A program made the translations under genes and the position numbers. A stretch of 64,000 bases of DNA from Clostridium sp. UBA701 (GTDB lineage Bacteria > Bacillota > Clostridia > Clostridiales > Clostridiaceae), in assembly GCA_002298125.1 (NCBI GenBank), contig DBMJ01000001.1, positions 155,214 to 219,213 on the forward strand, given 5' to 3'. Each line of letters begins with the position of its first letter. The first letter of the stretch is position 1. Shown piece by piece: positions 46,778-55,480 of the stretch. The notes beneath the pieces are model-generated. The model did not search any database and had not been told where the DNA came from. It was given only the letters and a program-made list of their open reading frames with translations.

Positions 46778-47653
46778 TTATTTACCCATTATTTCTTTTC
46801 CTAGTGCTATTCCGGTAGGAGTTGCAGCTATTCCGCCCATTGCTGTTTCTCTAAGCTCTGGGGGCAGCTGTCTTCCAACCTTATACATGGCCTTTACTAC
46901 TTCATCAAAGGGTATCAAGCTTCTCATACCACAAAGCACCATATCTGAACATATAAGTGCATTTACAGCACCAGAAACATTTCTCTCCGCACAAGGACAT
47001 TCCACAAGACCTGCAATAGGATCACAAACTAATCCCATAATATTCTTTAGTGCAATGGCACCTGCGTGAAAGGATTCTTCCACAGTTCCACCGCGCATTT
47101 CTACTGCAGCTGCTGCAGCCATAGCTGCTGCAGAACCACATTCTGCTTGGCAGCCACCCTCTGCTCCTGCTAAGGTTGCATTCTTTGCAATTAAAATTCC
47201 AACTCCTGAGGCCGCAAAGAGTCCTCTTATGGCACTTTCCTCAGAGAGCTTTAAGGCTTCAGCTGTAGTAATTATCACTGCTGGTAATATACCGCAGGAG
47301 CCTGCAGTTGGAGCTGCCACAATCTTCCCCATAGCTGCATTAACCTCTGAACAAGATAGAGCTCTAGCCATGGCCTTTAAAAGAAAGTCTCCGCAAAGTG
47401 CCTGCCCTTCATTAAGCCCCTTTATGAGCTTTGGAGCATCCCCGCCAATGAGACCCCCCACTGATATAACCTCAGTGTCTATACCCCTTTGGGAGGACTC
47501 CTTCATAACTTTAAGTATTTTACCCATCTTCTCCATGACTTCTTCTCTGCTTTTTTCACTTTGTTCCATTTCCATTTGTATAGTGTATTCTGAAATACTT
47601 ATTTTTTCTTCCCTACATATACGAATTACTTCTCTTGCGCTGTTAACGAACAT
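46778..47653 (-). CDS. sdaAA: L-serine dehydratase, alpha subunit
   Basis: A 291-residue subunit of the iron-sulfur L-serine dehydratase converting serine to pyruvate and ammonia. The cluster cysteines and active-site loop are in APTAGSCGILPAVI (near residue 115), GGCQAECGSAAAMAAAAA (near 165) and VCDPIAGLVECPCAERN (near 210). It follows the beta-subunit gene by 4 nt, so they are translationally coupled. It contributes pyruvate in amino-acid fermentation. Confidence 0.95.
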   Translation of the reverse strand: MFVNSAREVIRICREEKISISEYTIQMEMEQSEKSREEVMEKMGKILKVMKESSQRGIDTEVISVGGLIGGDAPKLIKGLNEGQALCGDFLLKAMARALSCSEVNAAMGKIVAAPTAGSCGILPAVIITTAEALKLSEESAIRGLFAASGVGILIAKNATLAGAEGGCQAECGSAAAMAAAAAVEMRGGTVEESFHAGAIALKNIMGLVCDPIAGLVECPCAERNVSGAVNALICSDMVLCGMRSLIPFDEVVKAMYKVGRQLPPELRETAMGGIAATPTGIALGKEIMGK

Positions 47654-47657
47654 ATAG

Positions 47658-48374
47658 CTATACTCCTTCCGACACAGGGCTGATTTTTCTTAAAGAAATT
47701 ACATCTCCCAAGGCTTCAATCTCGCTTATAACCTTTTGAGAAACCTCACTGTCCATCTCAAACACCATGGTAGATGCCTTTCCCTTACTGCTTCTAAAGA
47801 GCTTCATAAAGGCAATATTGTAGTTGTTAGTAGAAAGTATTGAGGTAACCTTAGATACCATGCCAGGCCTATCCCTGTGCTTTACAATTATTGTAGTGTA
47901 TTCTCCTGAAAATTCTAGATCATCTCCATCCACCTGTGATATTACTATACTTCCACCACCAATGGAGGAGCCTACTACTTCCGTTATGCTGCCATCCTTC
48001 TTCTTAATCACAAATTTAACTGTGTTAGGATGGGCATCCCCCAAATCACCTTCAGTAAATACTACCTCCAGACCCTTCTTTTTAGCAATCTCTATGGATT
48101 CTCTTAAATCCTCATTCCAAGGATCCATGCCTAAGATACCTGCCACTAATGCCCTGTCCGTACCGTGGCCCTTGTAGGTTCTTGCAAAGGAGCCGTGTAG
48201 TATGAACTCCACCTTAACTATATTATCTCCTGCAATGAGACCAGCAATTTTCCCAAGTCTAGCAGCACCAGCAGTGTGAGAGCTAGAGGGTCCTATCATC
48301 ACCGGCCCTAAAATGTCAAATGCGCTGTATTTTCCCACAAACGTCTCCGTCTTTTGTAATGAACGGATTTTCAC
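47658..48374 (-). CDS. sdaAB: L-serine dehydratase, beta subunit
   Basis: The partner of the alpha subunit, 238 residues from a GTG at 48374 (TTG at 48386 is an alternative inside the ribosome binding site). The N-terminal part has DILGPVMIGPSSSHTAGAARLGK, typical of the beta chain, and the C-terminal 80 residues form an ACT domain (TTIIVKHRDRPGMVSKVTSILS), likely binding an amino acid. It is preceded at 36 nt by the uridine-kinase-like gene. Confidence 0.93.
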   Translation of the reverse strand: MKIRSLQKTETFVGKYSAFDILGPVMIGPSSSHTAGAARLGKIAGLIAGDNIVKVEFILHGSFARTYKGHGTDRALVAGILGMDPWNEDLRESIEIAKKKGLEVVFTEGDLGDAHPNTVKFVIKKKDGSITEVVGSSIGGGSIVISQVDGDDLEFSGEYTTIIVKHRDRPGMVSKVTSILSTNNYNIAFMKLFRSSKGKASTMVFEMDSEVSQKVISEIEALGDVISLRKISPVSEGV

Positions 48375-48410
48375 ATCCTTCCTCAATAGTTTTTAATAGC
48401 AATATAGGTA

Positions 48411-50069
48411 TTAATATTTATAGAAGCAGCTTCCACCTATAAATTCCCTTAATATAGAATTCTCAGGTACCACATCTTTATCAAGCTCCTTAAAAAATCT
48501 TAAAAAGCTTGAAAGCCGCCAAGCCTCATAATACATAGCACTGGATTTATTAATTGAGTTTAGCTCCTCCAGTGCATATTTTTTCAATACACAAAGCTCA
48601 TAAACCAATGTAGAATTAAACATTACATCTGCTTCTTCCTGAAATACGAAGATATTCTTCTCCTCTCCTCTTTTTACAGAGGGAAACATTTTAAGAGTAG
48701 TTTCTCCTCCATAGCCTCTAGATAAATAATCTCTTACCATCCTTCTAATCATACGCACATCTGTGGTGGCAATTCGATTATGGTTATCCATATTAAGCTG
48801 AGTTAGTGCACTGATATATATTTTAAACTTATTTTCCTTCGGAATAGAGGAGGTTAGGGTTTCATTTAATCCATGGATTCCCTCTACTAAGATTATTCCA
48901 TTCTGAGGTAGTTTAAACTTATTTCCAACCCATTCTCTCTGTCCAGTTTTAAAATTAAAGCTCGGTATTTCGACCTCTTCCCCCTCCATAAGCCTTTCTA
49001 CATGCTCATTGAAAAGCTTTAGGTCCAAAGCATGGATTGATTCAAAGTCATATTCTCCATTATCGTCTAGTGGAGTGAGCTCCCTGTTTACAAAATAGTC
49101 ATCTAAGGATATAGGGTATGGCTTCAGCCCATTTACTCTAAGTTGAATTGCCAGCCTTCTTGCAAAGGTAGTCTTTCCTGAGGAAGAGGGCCCTGCAATT
49201 AGTACAAGCTTCACATTGCCTCTCTCTGCTATCATATCTGCAATATAGGCTATCTTCTTCTCATGCAAAGCCTCTGAGACTCTAACAATGTCTATAATCT
49301 CTCCGCTTTCAATCTTGTCATTTAGTGCCCCTACGTCAGCCACATCAAGTATCTTTCCCCACTGCTCAGTTTCATAAAATATATTGGCAAGCTTTTTATG
49401 CTCCACAAAATGAGGAATGCTATAAGGGTCCTCCTCAGTAGGAAACTTTAGTAAAAAGCCTGGTTTGTAATACTCTAAATCAAATAAATATATAGCTCCG
49501 GTGGAATATGCCATAGAACCGTAGAAATAGTCATATAAGCCGTCTAAGCAGTATAATTTTAGATTATCAAAGGGAACATGCCTTAAGAACCTTATTTTAT
49601 CCTTCATTCCTTGAGCTTCAAATATCTTAATAGCATCACTTTTGCTCTTTGAAATCTTTATAATATTATGGTTCTCCTCTATTACTTCCATCATACGCCT
49701 CTTAATCGCCACTATATCCTCATGAGTTAGAGGACTATCCTTGTATATCTCTCCAAAAATCCCCTTGCTAAGAGCATGCTCAATGGTTACTTCAGCTTTT
49801 GGGAATAAATCCTTAACCGCCTTTATTAAAATAAATTGAAGAGTTCTGGCATAGGTCTTTGCTCCTATAACAGTGCTGTTATCAATTATAGCAAGCTTCC
49901 CACCTTTATCTGGTACTGCTGTAAGCTCCATAAAACAGCCATCTACAGCAATTAGCAATGGCGGCAGCTTACAGGAGTGGTTAGCGGCTTTAACTATCTC
50001 TCCTGCTGTACTTTTTTTATCAACTAAAATTTCCCTTCCATCACTTAATTCAAACCTTAACTTATCCAT
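48411..50069 (-). CDS. TGS domain nucleoside (uridine) kinase family protein
   Basis: A 552-residue protein joining a TGS-like domain (MDKLRFELSDGREILVDKKS), a region resembling the second additional domain of threonyl-tRNA synthetase (residues 60-220) and a C-terminal uridine kinase/phosphoribulokinase-like domain with P-loop GPSSSGKTTFARRLA near residue 295. It is common in clostridia and annotated as nucleoside kinase; the true substrate is not proven. The ATG at 50069 has CGGAGG; a longer frame upstream (to 50258) has no family match. It is the first gene of the sdaAB-sdaAA operon. Confidence 0.85.
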   Translation of the reverse strand: MDKLRFELSDGREILVDKKSTAGEIVKAANHSCKLPPLLIAVDGCFMELTAVPDKGGKLAIIDNSTVIGAKTYARTLQFILIKAVKDLFPKAEVTIEHALSKGIFGEIYKDSPLTHEDIVAIKRRMMEVIEENHNIIKISKSKSDAIKIFEAQGMKDKIRFLRHVPFDNLKLYCLDGLYDYFYGSMAYSTGAIYLFDLEYYKPGFLLKFPTEEDPYSIPHFVEHKKLANIFYETEQWGKILDVADVGALNDKIESGEIIDIVRVSEALHEKKIAYIADMIAERGNVKLVLIAGPSSSGKTTFARRLAIQLRVNGLKPYPISLDDYFVNRELTPLDDNGEYDFESIHALDLKLFNEHVERLMEGEEVEIPSFNFKTGQREWVGNKFKLPQNGIILVEGIHGLNETLTSSIPKENKFKIYISALTQLNMDNHNRIATTDVRMIRRMVRDYLSRGYGGETTLKMFPSVKRGEEKNIFVFQEEADVMFNSTLVYELCVLKKYALEELNSINKSSAMYYEAWRLSSFLRFFKELDKDVVPENSILREFIGGSCFYKY

Positions 50070-50202
50070 AAAAATTCCTCCGAATTTTTTAGTAGTAATA
50101 TCATTATACTTTAAAATGAATAAAAATGTTTGCTTCCTGTCATAAATTATGTGGATTAGGCTAAAAATAATGTGGAACCTAGGCAAGAGGAGGCGGCTTA
50201 AT

Positions 50203-50874
50203 TTGCTAACCGTATTATTCAGAACCCTTATCTTATATTTACTTGTAGTTATTACCATGAGAATAATGGGAAAACGTCAGATTGGCGAGCTACAGCCCTA
50301 TGAATTAGTAGTAACCATAATGATATCTGAGCTTGCTGCACTGCCTATGCAGGATGTGCAGATTCCTATGATTCATGGTGTTATACCCATTATTACACTT
50401 CTTATGGCACAAATAATTATTTCCGAAGTTCAGCTAAAATATGAAAAGGCAAGAACCATTTTTTCAGGAAAACCAAGTGTTTTAATAAATGATGGTAAAA
50501 TTGTTGTAAAAGAAATGAAGGTGCAAAGATACAGCATTAATGATTTAATGGAAGAGCTGCGACTGCAGGGTTACCTCAATATATCAGACATAGCCTACGG
50601 CATTCTTGAAACTAATGGGCAATTATCCATTATTCCTAAGGGAAATACTGTACCGCCAACCAGAGACGATTTAAAGATTAACTTCAGCTCAGAAAATCTT
50701 CCTGTAATCATTATTTTAGACGGAAAAATAAAAAAGAACAGTTTGCAATTTTTAGGTAAGAATGAGCAGTGGCTTTTAGCCCTGCTAAAAGAAAATAATA
50801 TAGCTTCTTACAGCGATTTGTTTTTAGGGCTTTTAGACTCAAGCAACAAATTCTTCTATCAATATAAGGAATAA
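50203..50874 (+). CDS. DUF421 (YetF-like) membrane protein
   Basis: A 223-residue protein of the DUF421/YetF family. Three N-terminal helices (about residues 5-75, with ITMRIMGKRQIGELQPYELVVTIMISELAALPMQD, split here by loops) are followed by two cytoplasmic domains (GKPSVLINDGKIV and DLMEELRLQGYLNISDIAYGILETNGQLSI). The most likely start is TTG at 50203, preceded by AGAGGAGG at 9 nt; upstream ATG codons at 50149 and 50170 lack such a site and the second is on the spacer side of it. Some relatives act in spore germination or envelope physiology. It is followed at 11 nt by a DUF4363 gene. Confidence 0.85.
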   Translation: MLTVLFRTLILYLLVVITMRIMGKRQIGELQPYELVVTIMISELAALPMQDVQIPMIHGVIPIITLLMAQIIISEVQLKYEKARTIFSGKPSVLINDGKIVVKEMKVQRYSINDLMEELRLQGYLNISDIAYGILETNGQLSIIPKGNTVPPTRDDLKINFSSENLPVIIILDGKIKKNSLQFLGKNEQWLLALLKENNIASYSDLFLGLLDSSNKFFYQYKE

Positions 50875-50885
50875 CGGGAGGATAT

Positions 50886-51266
50886 ATGAGAAATATAATA
50901 ATTTCCATAGCACTATTTTTATTTATGATGCTGGCAATTTTTATCTCCCTTAGTTATCTATCCTCTACCTGCGATAAGATTACCTCAGCTGCTGATAAAC
51001 TTGAGGAAATAATAAATGAGGAAGAATGGGATGAGGCCTACAAGGCTTCTCTAGAGCTTGACAAGACCTGGGATAAATATTCTTCTGTAGTATGTATTTT
51101 TGTACACCATCAAGAAATCGATAATATTTCAGGTGAAATATGGAAGCTTACCCAGTATACCAAGGAGGGCACTAAGGATGAGGCTCTTGCCAGTGTTCAC
51201 ATGGTAAAACTATTTATAAAGCATGTAGAAACGCTGGAAAAAGTGAGTATACAAAATATTTTGTAA
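50886..51266 (+). CDS. DUF4363 family protein
   Basis: A 126-residue protein with an N-terminal membrane helix (residues 4-24) or uncleaved signal, then a helical extracytoplasmic region containing LEEIINEEEWDEAYKASLELDKTWDKYS, matching DUF4363. Family members occur next to DUF421 proteins in clostridia, as here. No enzymatic motif is visible. GGGAGG precedes the ATG. Confidence 0.82.
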   Translation: MRNIIISIALFLFMMLAIFISLSYLSSTCDKITSAADKLEEIINEEEWDEAYKASLELDKTWDKYSSVVCIFVHHQEIDNISGEIWKLTQYTKEGTKDEALASVHMVKLFIKHVETLEKVSIQNIL

Positions 51267-51341
51267 ATTATTTAAAAAATAGTTGGTGTTATGCCATAAA
51301 TTATTTATAATTTAAGTATGGATAATATTTTATATAAGCTC

Positions 51342-51389
51342 TATAATGGAGATGTAAACAATTTGTCCCACTGGGACTGCTTTTGTCCC
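51342..51389 (+). promoter_or_regulatory. fba promoter with putative CggR operator
   Basis: A TATAAT -10 element lies at 51342-51347; the -35 is poor. Downstream, two GTCCC words at 51365-51369 and 51385-51389 are exactly 20 nt apart, the same spacing as at the cggR promoter (on the minus strand they read GGGACAAAA and GGGACAAAT). A third GGGAC at 51373 on the plus strand makes a short palindrome with the first. The site would block transcription when CggR is bound. Confidence 0.65.
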
Positions 51390-51417
51390 TAAAAAACTTG
51401 AAAGGTGGTAATTTTTT

Positions 51418-52347
51418 ATGGCATTAGTAACTACCAAGGAAATGTTCAAAAAGGCTTATGAGGGTAAATACGCAATTGGAGCATTTAACATCAATAATAT
51501 GGAAATAATTCAAGCTGTAGTAGATGCTTGTAAGGCACATAACTCAGCAGTTATCCTGCAGGTATCCTCTAGCGCAATGAAGTATGCTAGACCTACATAT
51601 CTTAGAAAGATGGTAGAGGCTGCTATAGAAGAAACTGGTATAGACATAGCTCTCCACTTAGACCATGGTGCAAGCTTTGATGCAGTTAAAGCAGCTATAG
51701 ATGCTGGTTTTACTTCTGTTATGTTTGACGGCTCTCATTATGATTATGAGGAGAATGTAAGACTTACAAAGGAAGTTGTAGAGTATGCTCATGCTAGAGG
51801 TGTAGTGGTAGAAGCAGAGCTTGGAAAGCTAGCTGGAGTAGAGGATGATGTTAAGGTAGCAGGTCACGAAGCAACCTATACAGACCCTGATCAGGCAAAG
51901 GATTTTGTAGAGAGAACTGGAGTTGATTCCTTAGCAATCGCCATAGGGACCAGCCATGGAGCCTATAAATTTGCTGGAGAGGCAAAGCTTGATTTTGCTA
52001 GACTCGAAAAAATCCAAAATCTATTACCTAATTTCCCTATAGTATTGCACGGTGCTTCCTCTGTAGATCCCTCCTATGTAGCTCTATGCAATGAATTTGG
52101 AGGAGCTATTTCTGGAGCTAAGGGAGTTCCCGCAGATATGCTTAGAAGAGCTGCTTCTATGGCAGTATGCAAAATCAACATGGATACAGACTTAAGACTT
52201 GCCATGACTGCTAGTATAAGACAGGTGCTTTCAGAGAATCCAAAGGAAATAGACCCAAGAAAGTATTTAGGTCTTGCAAGAACTAACATACAGAAGCTAG
52301 TAGAAGACAAGATAGTAAACGTTCTTGGTTCTGCTAATTCACTATAA
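51418..52347 (+). CDS. fba: Class II fructose-bisphosphate aldolase
   Basis: A 309-residue zinc-dependent aldolase cleaving fructose 1,6-bisphosphate. Zinc ligands and the catalytic aspartate are in HLDHGASFDAVKAAID (residue ~80), VEAELGKLAG (~133), GTSHGAYKF (~180) and VLHGASSVD (~210). Single gene with its own promoter and terminator. AAAGGTGG lies ahead of the ATG. The CggR-like site upstream ties it to the gap operon. Confidence 0.96.
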   Translation: MALVTTKEMFKKAYEGKYAIGAFNINNMEIIQAVVDACKAHNSAVILQVSSSAMKYARPTYLRKMVEAAIEETGIDIALHLDHGASFDAVKAAIDAGFTSVMFDGSHYDYEENVRLTKEVVEYAHARGVVVEAELGKLAGVEDDVKVAGHEATYTDPDQAKDFVERTGVDSLAIAIGTSHGAYKFAGEAKLDFARLEKIQNLLPNFPIVLHGASSVDPSYVALCNEFGGAISGAKGVPADMLRRAASMAVCKINMDTDLRLAMTASIRQVLSENPKEIDPRKYLGLARTNIQKLVEDKIVNVLGSANSL

Positions 52348-52356
52348 TATATCAAT

Positions 52357-52381
52357 AAAGGAGTGCTAAGTGCACTCCTTT
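52357..52381. terminator. Terminator after fba
   Basis: AAAGGAGTGC and GCACTCCTTT form a 10-bp stem around TAAGT, followed by TATAATT. It lies between fba and the converging NA37-type gene. Confidence 0.8.
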
Positions 52382-52389
52382 TATAATTC

Positions 52390-53427
52390 TTATCGTTCTT
52401 CATAATTTCTCACATGTTTAATTATCATGCTTAAGGTTCCATCACCATTTCTCTTTACTTCAAAACGGTTAATATCTTCATACACCTCTGAGTTTATGTA
52501 TAAATCAATATCCTTATCTATCTTAAGCCTGATTCTCTTAAGCTTTTTGTCTACCCAATCTTTATCTACAATTACCTCTTCCTTAACTCCCTGTGAGGTT
52601 ACATATTGGAAAAAGTCATTTCCTACTTCCTCCTCCTCTTTAAAAAGATTCTGTGAAAGTTCCCTCACATCTATGTTATCTTCCTCCTTCAGCAACCTCT
52701 TTATACCACTTCTTACCTCTTCTGCCCTTGGTGCATTTTCCTTAAGCTTATCCCGAGTCCATAGCTCTGCAGCCTTAACTAGCCCCTTGGTCATATCCCT
52801 TTCATTTTCAGTTATACTGCAATTTAGAAAGTTTCCTATAAAGTAATTAGAGCCATAGTCTTCATCCTCTTTTTTAGCTGTCTGCTTATCAATGACAAGG
52901 AGATCATAGTCCCTATTATCCATCCTAGGTCTAATAAAGGCACATTTTTGTATCTTCTGAGAGCTTCCAGGAAGGCCTATATATTGAGGTATAATATCTA
53001 TACCAAGCTTATCCTCTACAAAGTTTATATGATGAATAAAGTTTTTTACATAATCCATCTTCATTATTCCGATAAAGGGTCCTTGCTCTGAGGAGAACTT
53101 AACAATTACTAAATCACAGGAGGGTATATTTCCCTTTGACTTTATTAGTCCAAACATCTGTCTTGATAATTCCTTAGAGGTGGTAAGAAAGTCTGTCTTA
53201 TGCTCAAAATGTTCAAAACACAGTTCCTTTACCATACTGCGTCCATCATTAAAATGCGCATATCTAAGCTCCTCATCCCTAAGACACTTTTCAATATGCT
53301 TTATTAAAAAATTATAGGTCTCTTCCTTTAAATCCAGTGTATATTCATTTAATAGAGGCTCATCTCCACTGTTATCCAGCACATGAATAACACCCTCCTC
53401 CAGTATAACTTCCTTGATTATTTCCAT
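52390..53427 (-). CDS. Nucleoid-associated protein (NA37/NdpA/YejK family)
   Basis: A 345-residue protein of the NA37 family. The N-terminal strand IIKEVILEEGVIHVLDN, the middle CDLVIVKFSSEQGPFIGIMKMDY and the segment FLNCSITENERDMTK are typical. In Escherichia coli YejK is nucleoid-associated, but the clostridial function is not known. It is followed upstream by a DUF6106-like membrane protein gene 16 nt away, so the two are likely an operon. GGTGGTG precedes the ATG. Confidence 0.82.
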   Translation of the reverse strand: MEIIKEVILEEGVIHVLDNSGDEPLLNEYTLDLKEETYNFLIKHIEKCLRDEELRYAHFNDGRSMVKELCFEHFEHKTDFLTTSKELSRQMFGLIKSKGNIPSCDLVIVKFSSEQGPFIGIMKMDYVKNFIHHINFVEDKLGIDIIPQYIGLPGSSQKIQKCAFIRPRMDNRDYDLLVIDKQTAKKEDEDYGSNYFIGNFLNCSITENERDMTKGLVKAAELWTRDKLKENAPRAEEVRSGIKRLLKEEDNIDVRELSQNLFKEEEEVGNDFFQYVTSQGVKEEVIVDKDWVDKKLKRIRLKIDKDIDLYINSEVYEDINRFEVKRNGDGTLSMIIKHVRNYEER

Positions 53428-53443
53428 GAGTATTCACCACCTG

Positions 53444-53941
53444 CTAATTTTTTCTTACTGCTCTAGGATTATATTTATAGCACAGCTCTAAAAACTTCTC
53501 ATCCGGTTGAAAATACAAATTAATTTTCTTCCCGCCTGAGTTAATGACGGCAATATAGGTTCTTTCGCCCTGCTCTTTAATATATGCTTTAAGCCTTTGT
53601 TCCCCATTATTTAAAGCTGCAGATACCTCTTCATTATCCTTAGGGGCTAAAATTTCAATCTCCTTAACCTTAAAGGTAATTAATCTCATTCGCTTTCTCA
53701 TATCAATAATTTTGTCCACGTCCACCTCTCCATTTGTAAAGGCATATTCATATTCTATCATTAGGTTTTTCTTAGATGAAAAGCTAAGCCCTGATAATAG
53801 AGCAGAAGCTATGGCAATAGGAATATTTAGAGCAAAAAGAAATAATAATGCTAAAACTAAAAATGCATAGGTAAGCACATTAAGTGTTTTATATCCAAAA
53901 TTATTATCCACCTTTAGCAGTTGTTCGTAAAAATTATCCAC
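53444..53941 (-). CDS. DUF6106-like membrane protein
   Basis: A 165-residue protein with two membrane helices close to the N-terminus (about residues 22-52) and a soluble domain with an antiparallel-sheet look (YAFTNGEVDVDKIIDMRKR, ILAPKDNEEVSAAL, KINLYFQPDEKFLELCYKYNP). It resembles clostridial DUF6106 proteins of unknown function; that match is from memory. GTG start at 53941 with AAGGGGG. Its pairing with an NA37-type gene is the only functional clue. Confidence 0.65.
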   Translation of the reverse strand: MDNFYEQLLKVDNNFGYKTLNVLTYAFLVLALLFLFALNIPIAIASALLSGLSFSSKKNLMIEYEYAFTNGEVDVDKIIDMRKRMRLITFKVKEIEILAPKDNEEVSAALNNGEQRLKAYIKEQGERTYIAVINSGGKKINLYFQPDEKFLELCYKYNPRAVRKN

Positions 53942-53999
53942 TACATTTCCCCCTTAGCTTTTGATTGAGTTTATTATAACACAAAGGCACCTAGGTAAA

Positions 54000-54064
54000 A
54001 ACCTAGGTGAAATATTTTCTATTGAAAAGGCAAAAAGAGCCTAGGCTGCTCACCTAAGCTCTTT
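54000..54064. terminator. Two adjacent hairpins between MATE gene and DUF6106-like gene
   Basis: The first hairpin (CACCTAGGT/ACCTAGGTG around AAAAA, about 53988-54010) faces both ways in the spacer. The second (AAAGAGCCTAGG with CCTAAGCTCTTT, one mismatch, about 54034-54065) lies just after the MATE stop codon and is its terminator. Both share the word CCTAGG. Confidence 0.65.
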
Positions 54065-54074
54065 AAATTTTATA

Positions 54075-55463
54075 TTATCTTTCTAGGACATATGAACCAT
54101 ATGCCTTCTCTTCCTTCACAGGTTTGTTCTTTAAGGTTCCCCTAATAAAGTACAGTGAGGTTATAAAGGATATTATATCAGAAACAGGATATGCAAGCCA
54201 GGCTCCAATTATTCCAAACCACTGCACCATGGCTATTGCACAGGGTATGAATACTATAATCTGTCTGTAGATGGATAAAAGGAAGGAACGTCTTGCCTCT
54301 CCTATAGCCTGATAATAATATATGGCCACATAGTAGAGTGAAACTGAGGGTAGCATAGAAATACATATTCTAAAGGCTGATACAGCTTGTGGAAGAAGCA
54401 CCTGATCCTTTAGAAATACTCCTATGATATTGTTTGAAAACACCATAAGTATAAGCCAAAGGCTTGTGGAGCAGAGCATTACCACTGTAATAGCTACCTT
54501 AAGAGCTTCCTTCATCTTTTTATCATTTTCTGCTCCATAGTTATAGGCCACTATGGGCTGCATAGCAGATGCCACCCCTATTATGGCTATAAACATGAAC
54601 ATGGAAACTCTGGTTATTACTCCGATTATTACTATAGCTGCATCTCCTCCCTTGGAGAACAGCATGTTGTTAAGTATTACTGCTACCACAGCATCAGATA
54701 TTTCTATGACAAAGGTAGAAAATCCAATGGTTACGATACCCCATATTATTTCAGCGTTAACACCCCCTGCAACCTTCTTCAAGCTGTAGTTAAGCTTAAG
54801 GCCTATTCCAACATTTTTAAAGCAATACACCACATATAAAAATGCTATTATCTGGGATATTACTGTGGCTATGGCGGCACCACTTATACCAAAGTTAAAT
54901 ATTCCTACTAAGAGAAAGTCTATCACTATGTTACATAATGCCCCAAGAGCACCAGCATAAAGTGTTATTCTAGGATTACCAAGAGCGGTAATAATATAAC
55001 AGGTAACTGCAGTAAGACACTGAAAAACTCCTCCAATAAGAATAATGGATATATAGTCCTCTGCCAGTGGATATATTCTGCTGCTGGCACCTAAGAAGGT
55101 TATTACAGGTATTCTGAATAAATATATGAAAAGTGAAACCGTAGTTAGTAGTGCTGTAGTTATAAAAAAGGCATTGTAGATAACCCTCTTCATTCCTTTA
55201 ATATCCTGTTCTCCCAAGCTCCTTGCTACATAAGTAGAGGTACCAACTGCAATTAACATTCCTATAGCAATAAGTAATCTCTGAACGGGAAATGCCACTG
55301 TAAGAGCACCAATGGCCTCAGCTCCTATGTATCTTCCTACAAATACAGTGTCCACCATATTGTACAATTCCAATACCAATAGTGAAATTATCGATGGTAC
55401 TGCAAATTTTCTAAGCAGAGTGGAAGTCTTATTTGTTTCAAAAATAGTATTATCTGTCACCAT
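54075..55463 (-). CDS. MATE family efflux transporter
   Basis: A 462-residue membrane protein with about 12 helices in two homologous halves, of the multidrug and toxic compound extrusion family (DinF/NorM type), which exports cationic drugs or other organic molecules with sodium or protons. Typical segments are KFAVPSIISLLVLELYNMVDTVFVGRYIG near the N-terminus and SAMQPIVAYNYGAENDKKMKEAL near residue 300. The ATG at 55463 has GAGGTG. Directly upstream lies a strongly structured 145-nt leader (55481-55627), suggesting expression control by an RNA element. Confidence 0.93.
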   Translation of the reverse strand: MVTDNTIFETNKTSTLLRKFAVPSIISLLVLELYNMVDTVFVGRYIGAEAIGALTVAFPVQRLLIAIGMLIAVGTSTYVARSLGEQDIKGMKRVIYNAFFITTALLTTVSLFIYLFRIPVITFLGASSRIYPLAEDYISIILIGGVFQCLTAVTCYIITALGNPRITLYAGALGALCNIVIDFLLVGIFNFGISGAAIATVISQIIAFLYVVYCFKNVGIGLKLNYSLKKVAGGVNAEIIWGIVTIGFSTFVIEISDAVVAVILNNMLFSKGGDAAIVIIGVITRVSMFMFIAIIGVASAMQPIVAYNYGAENDKKMKEALKVAITVVMLCSTSLWLILMVFSNNIIGVFLKDQVLLPQAVSAFRICISMLPSVSLYYVAIYYYQAIGEARRSFLLSIYRQIIVFIPCAIAMVQWFGIIGAWLAYPVSDIISFITSLYFIRGTLKNKPVKEEKAYGSYVLER

Positions 55464-55480
55464 AATATCACCTCATTTTT

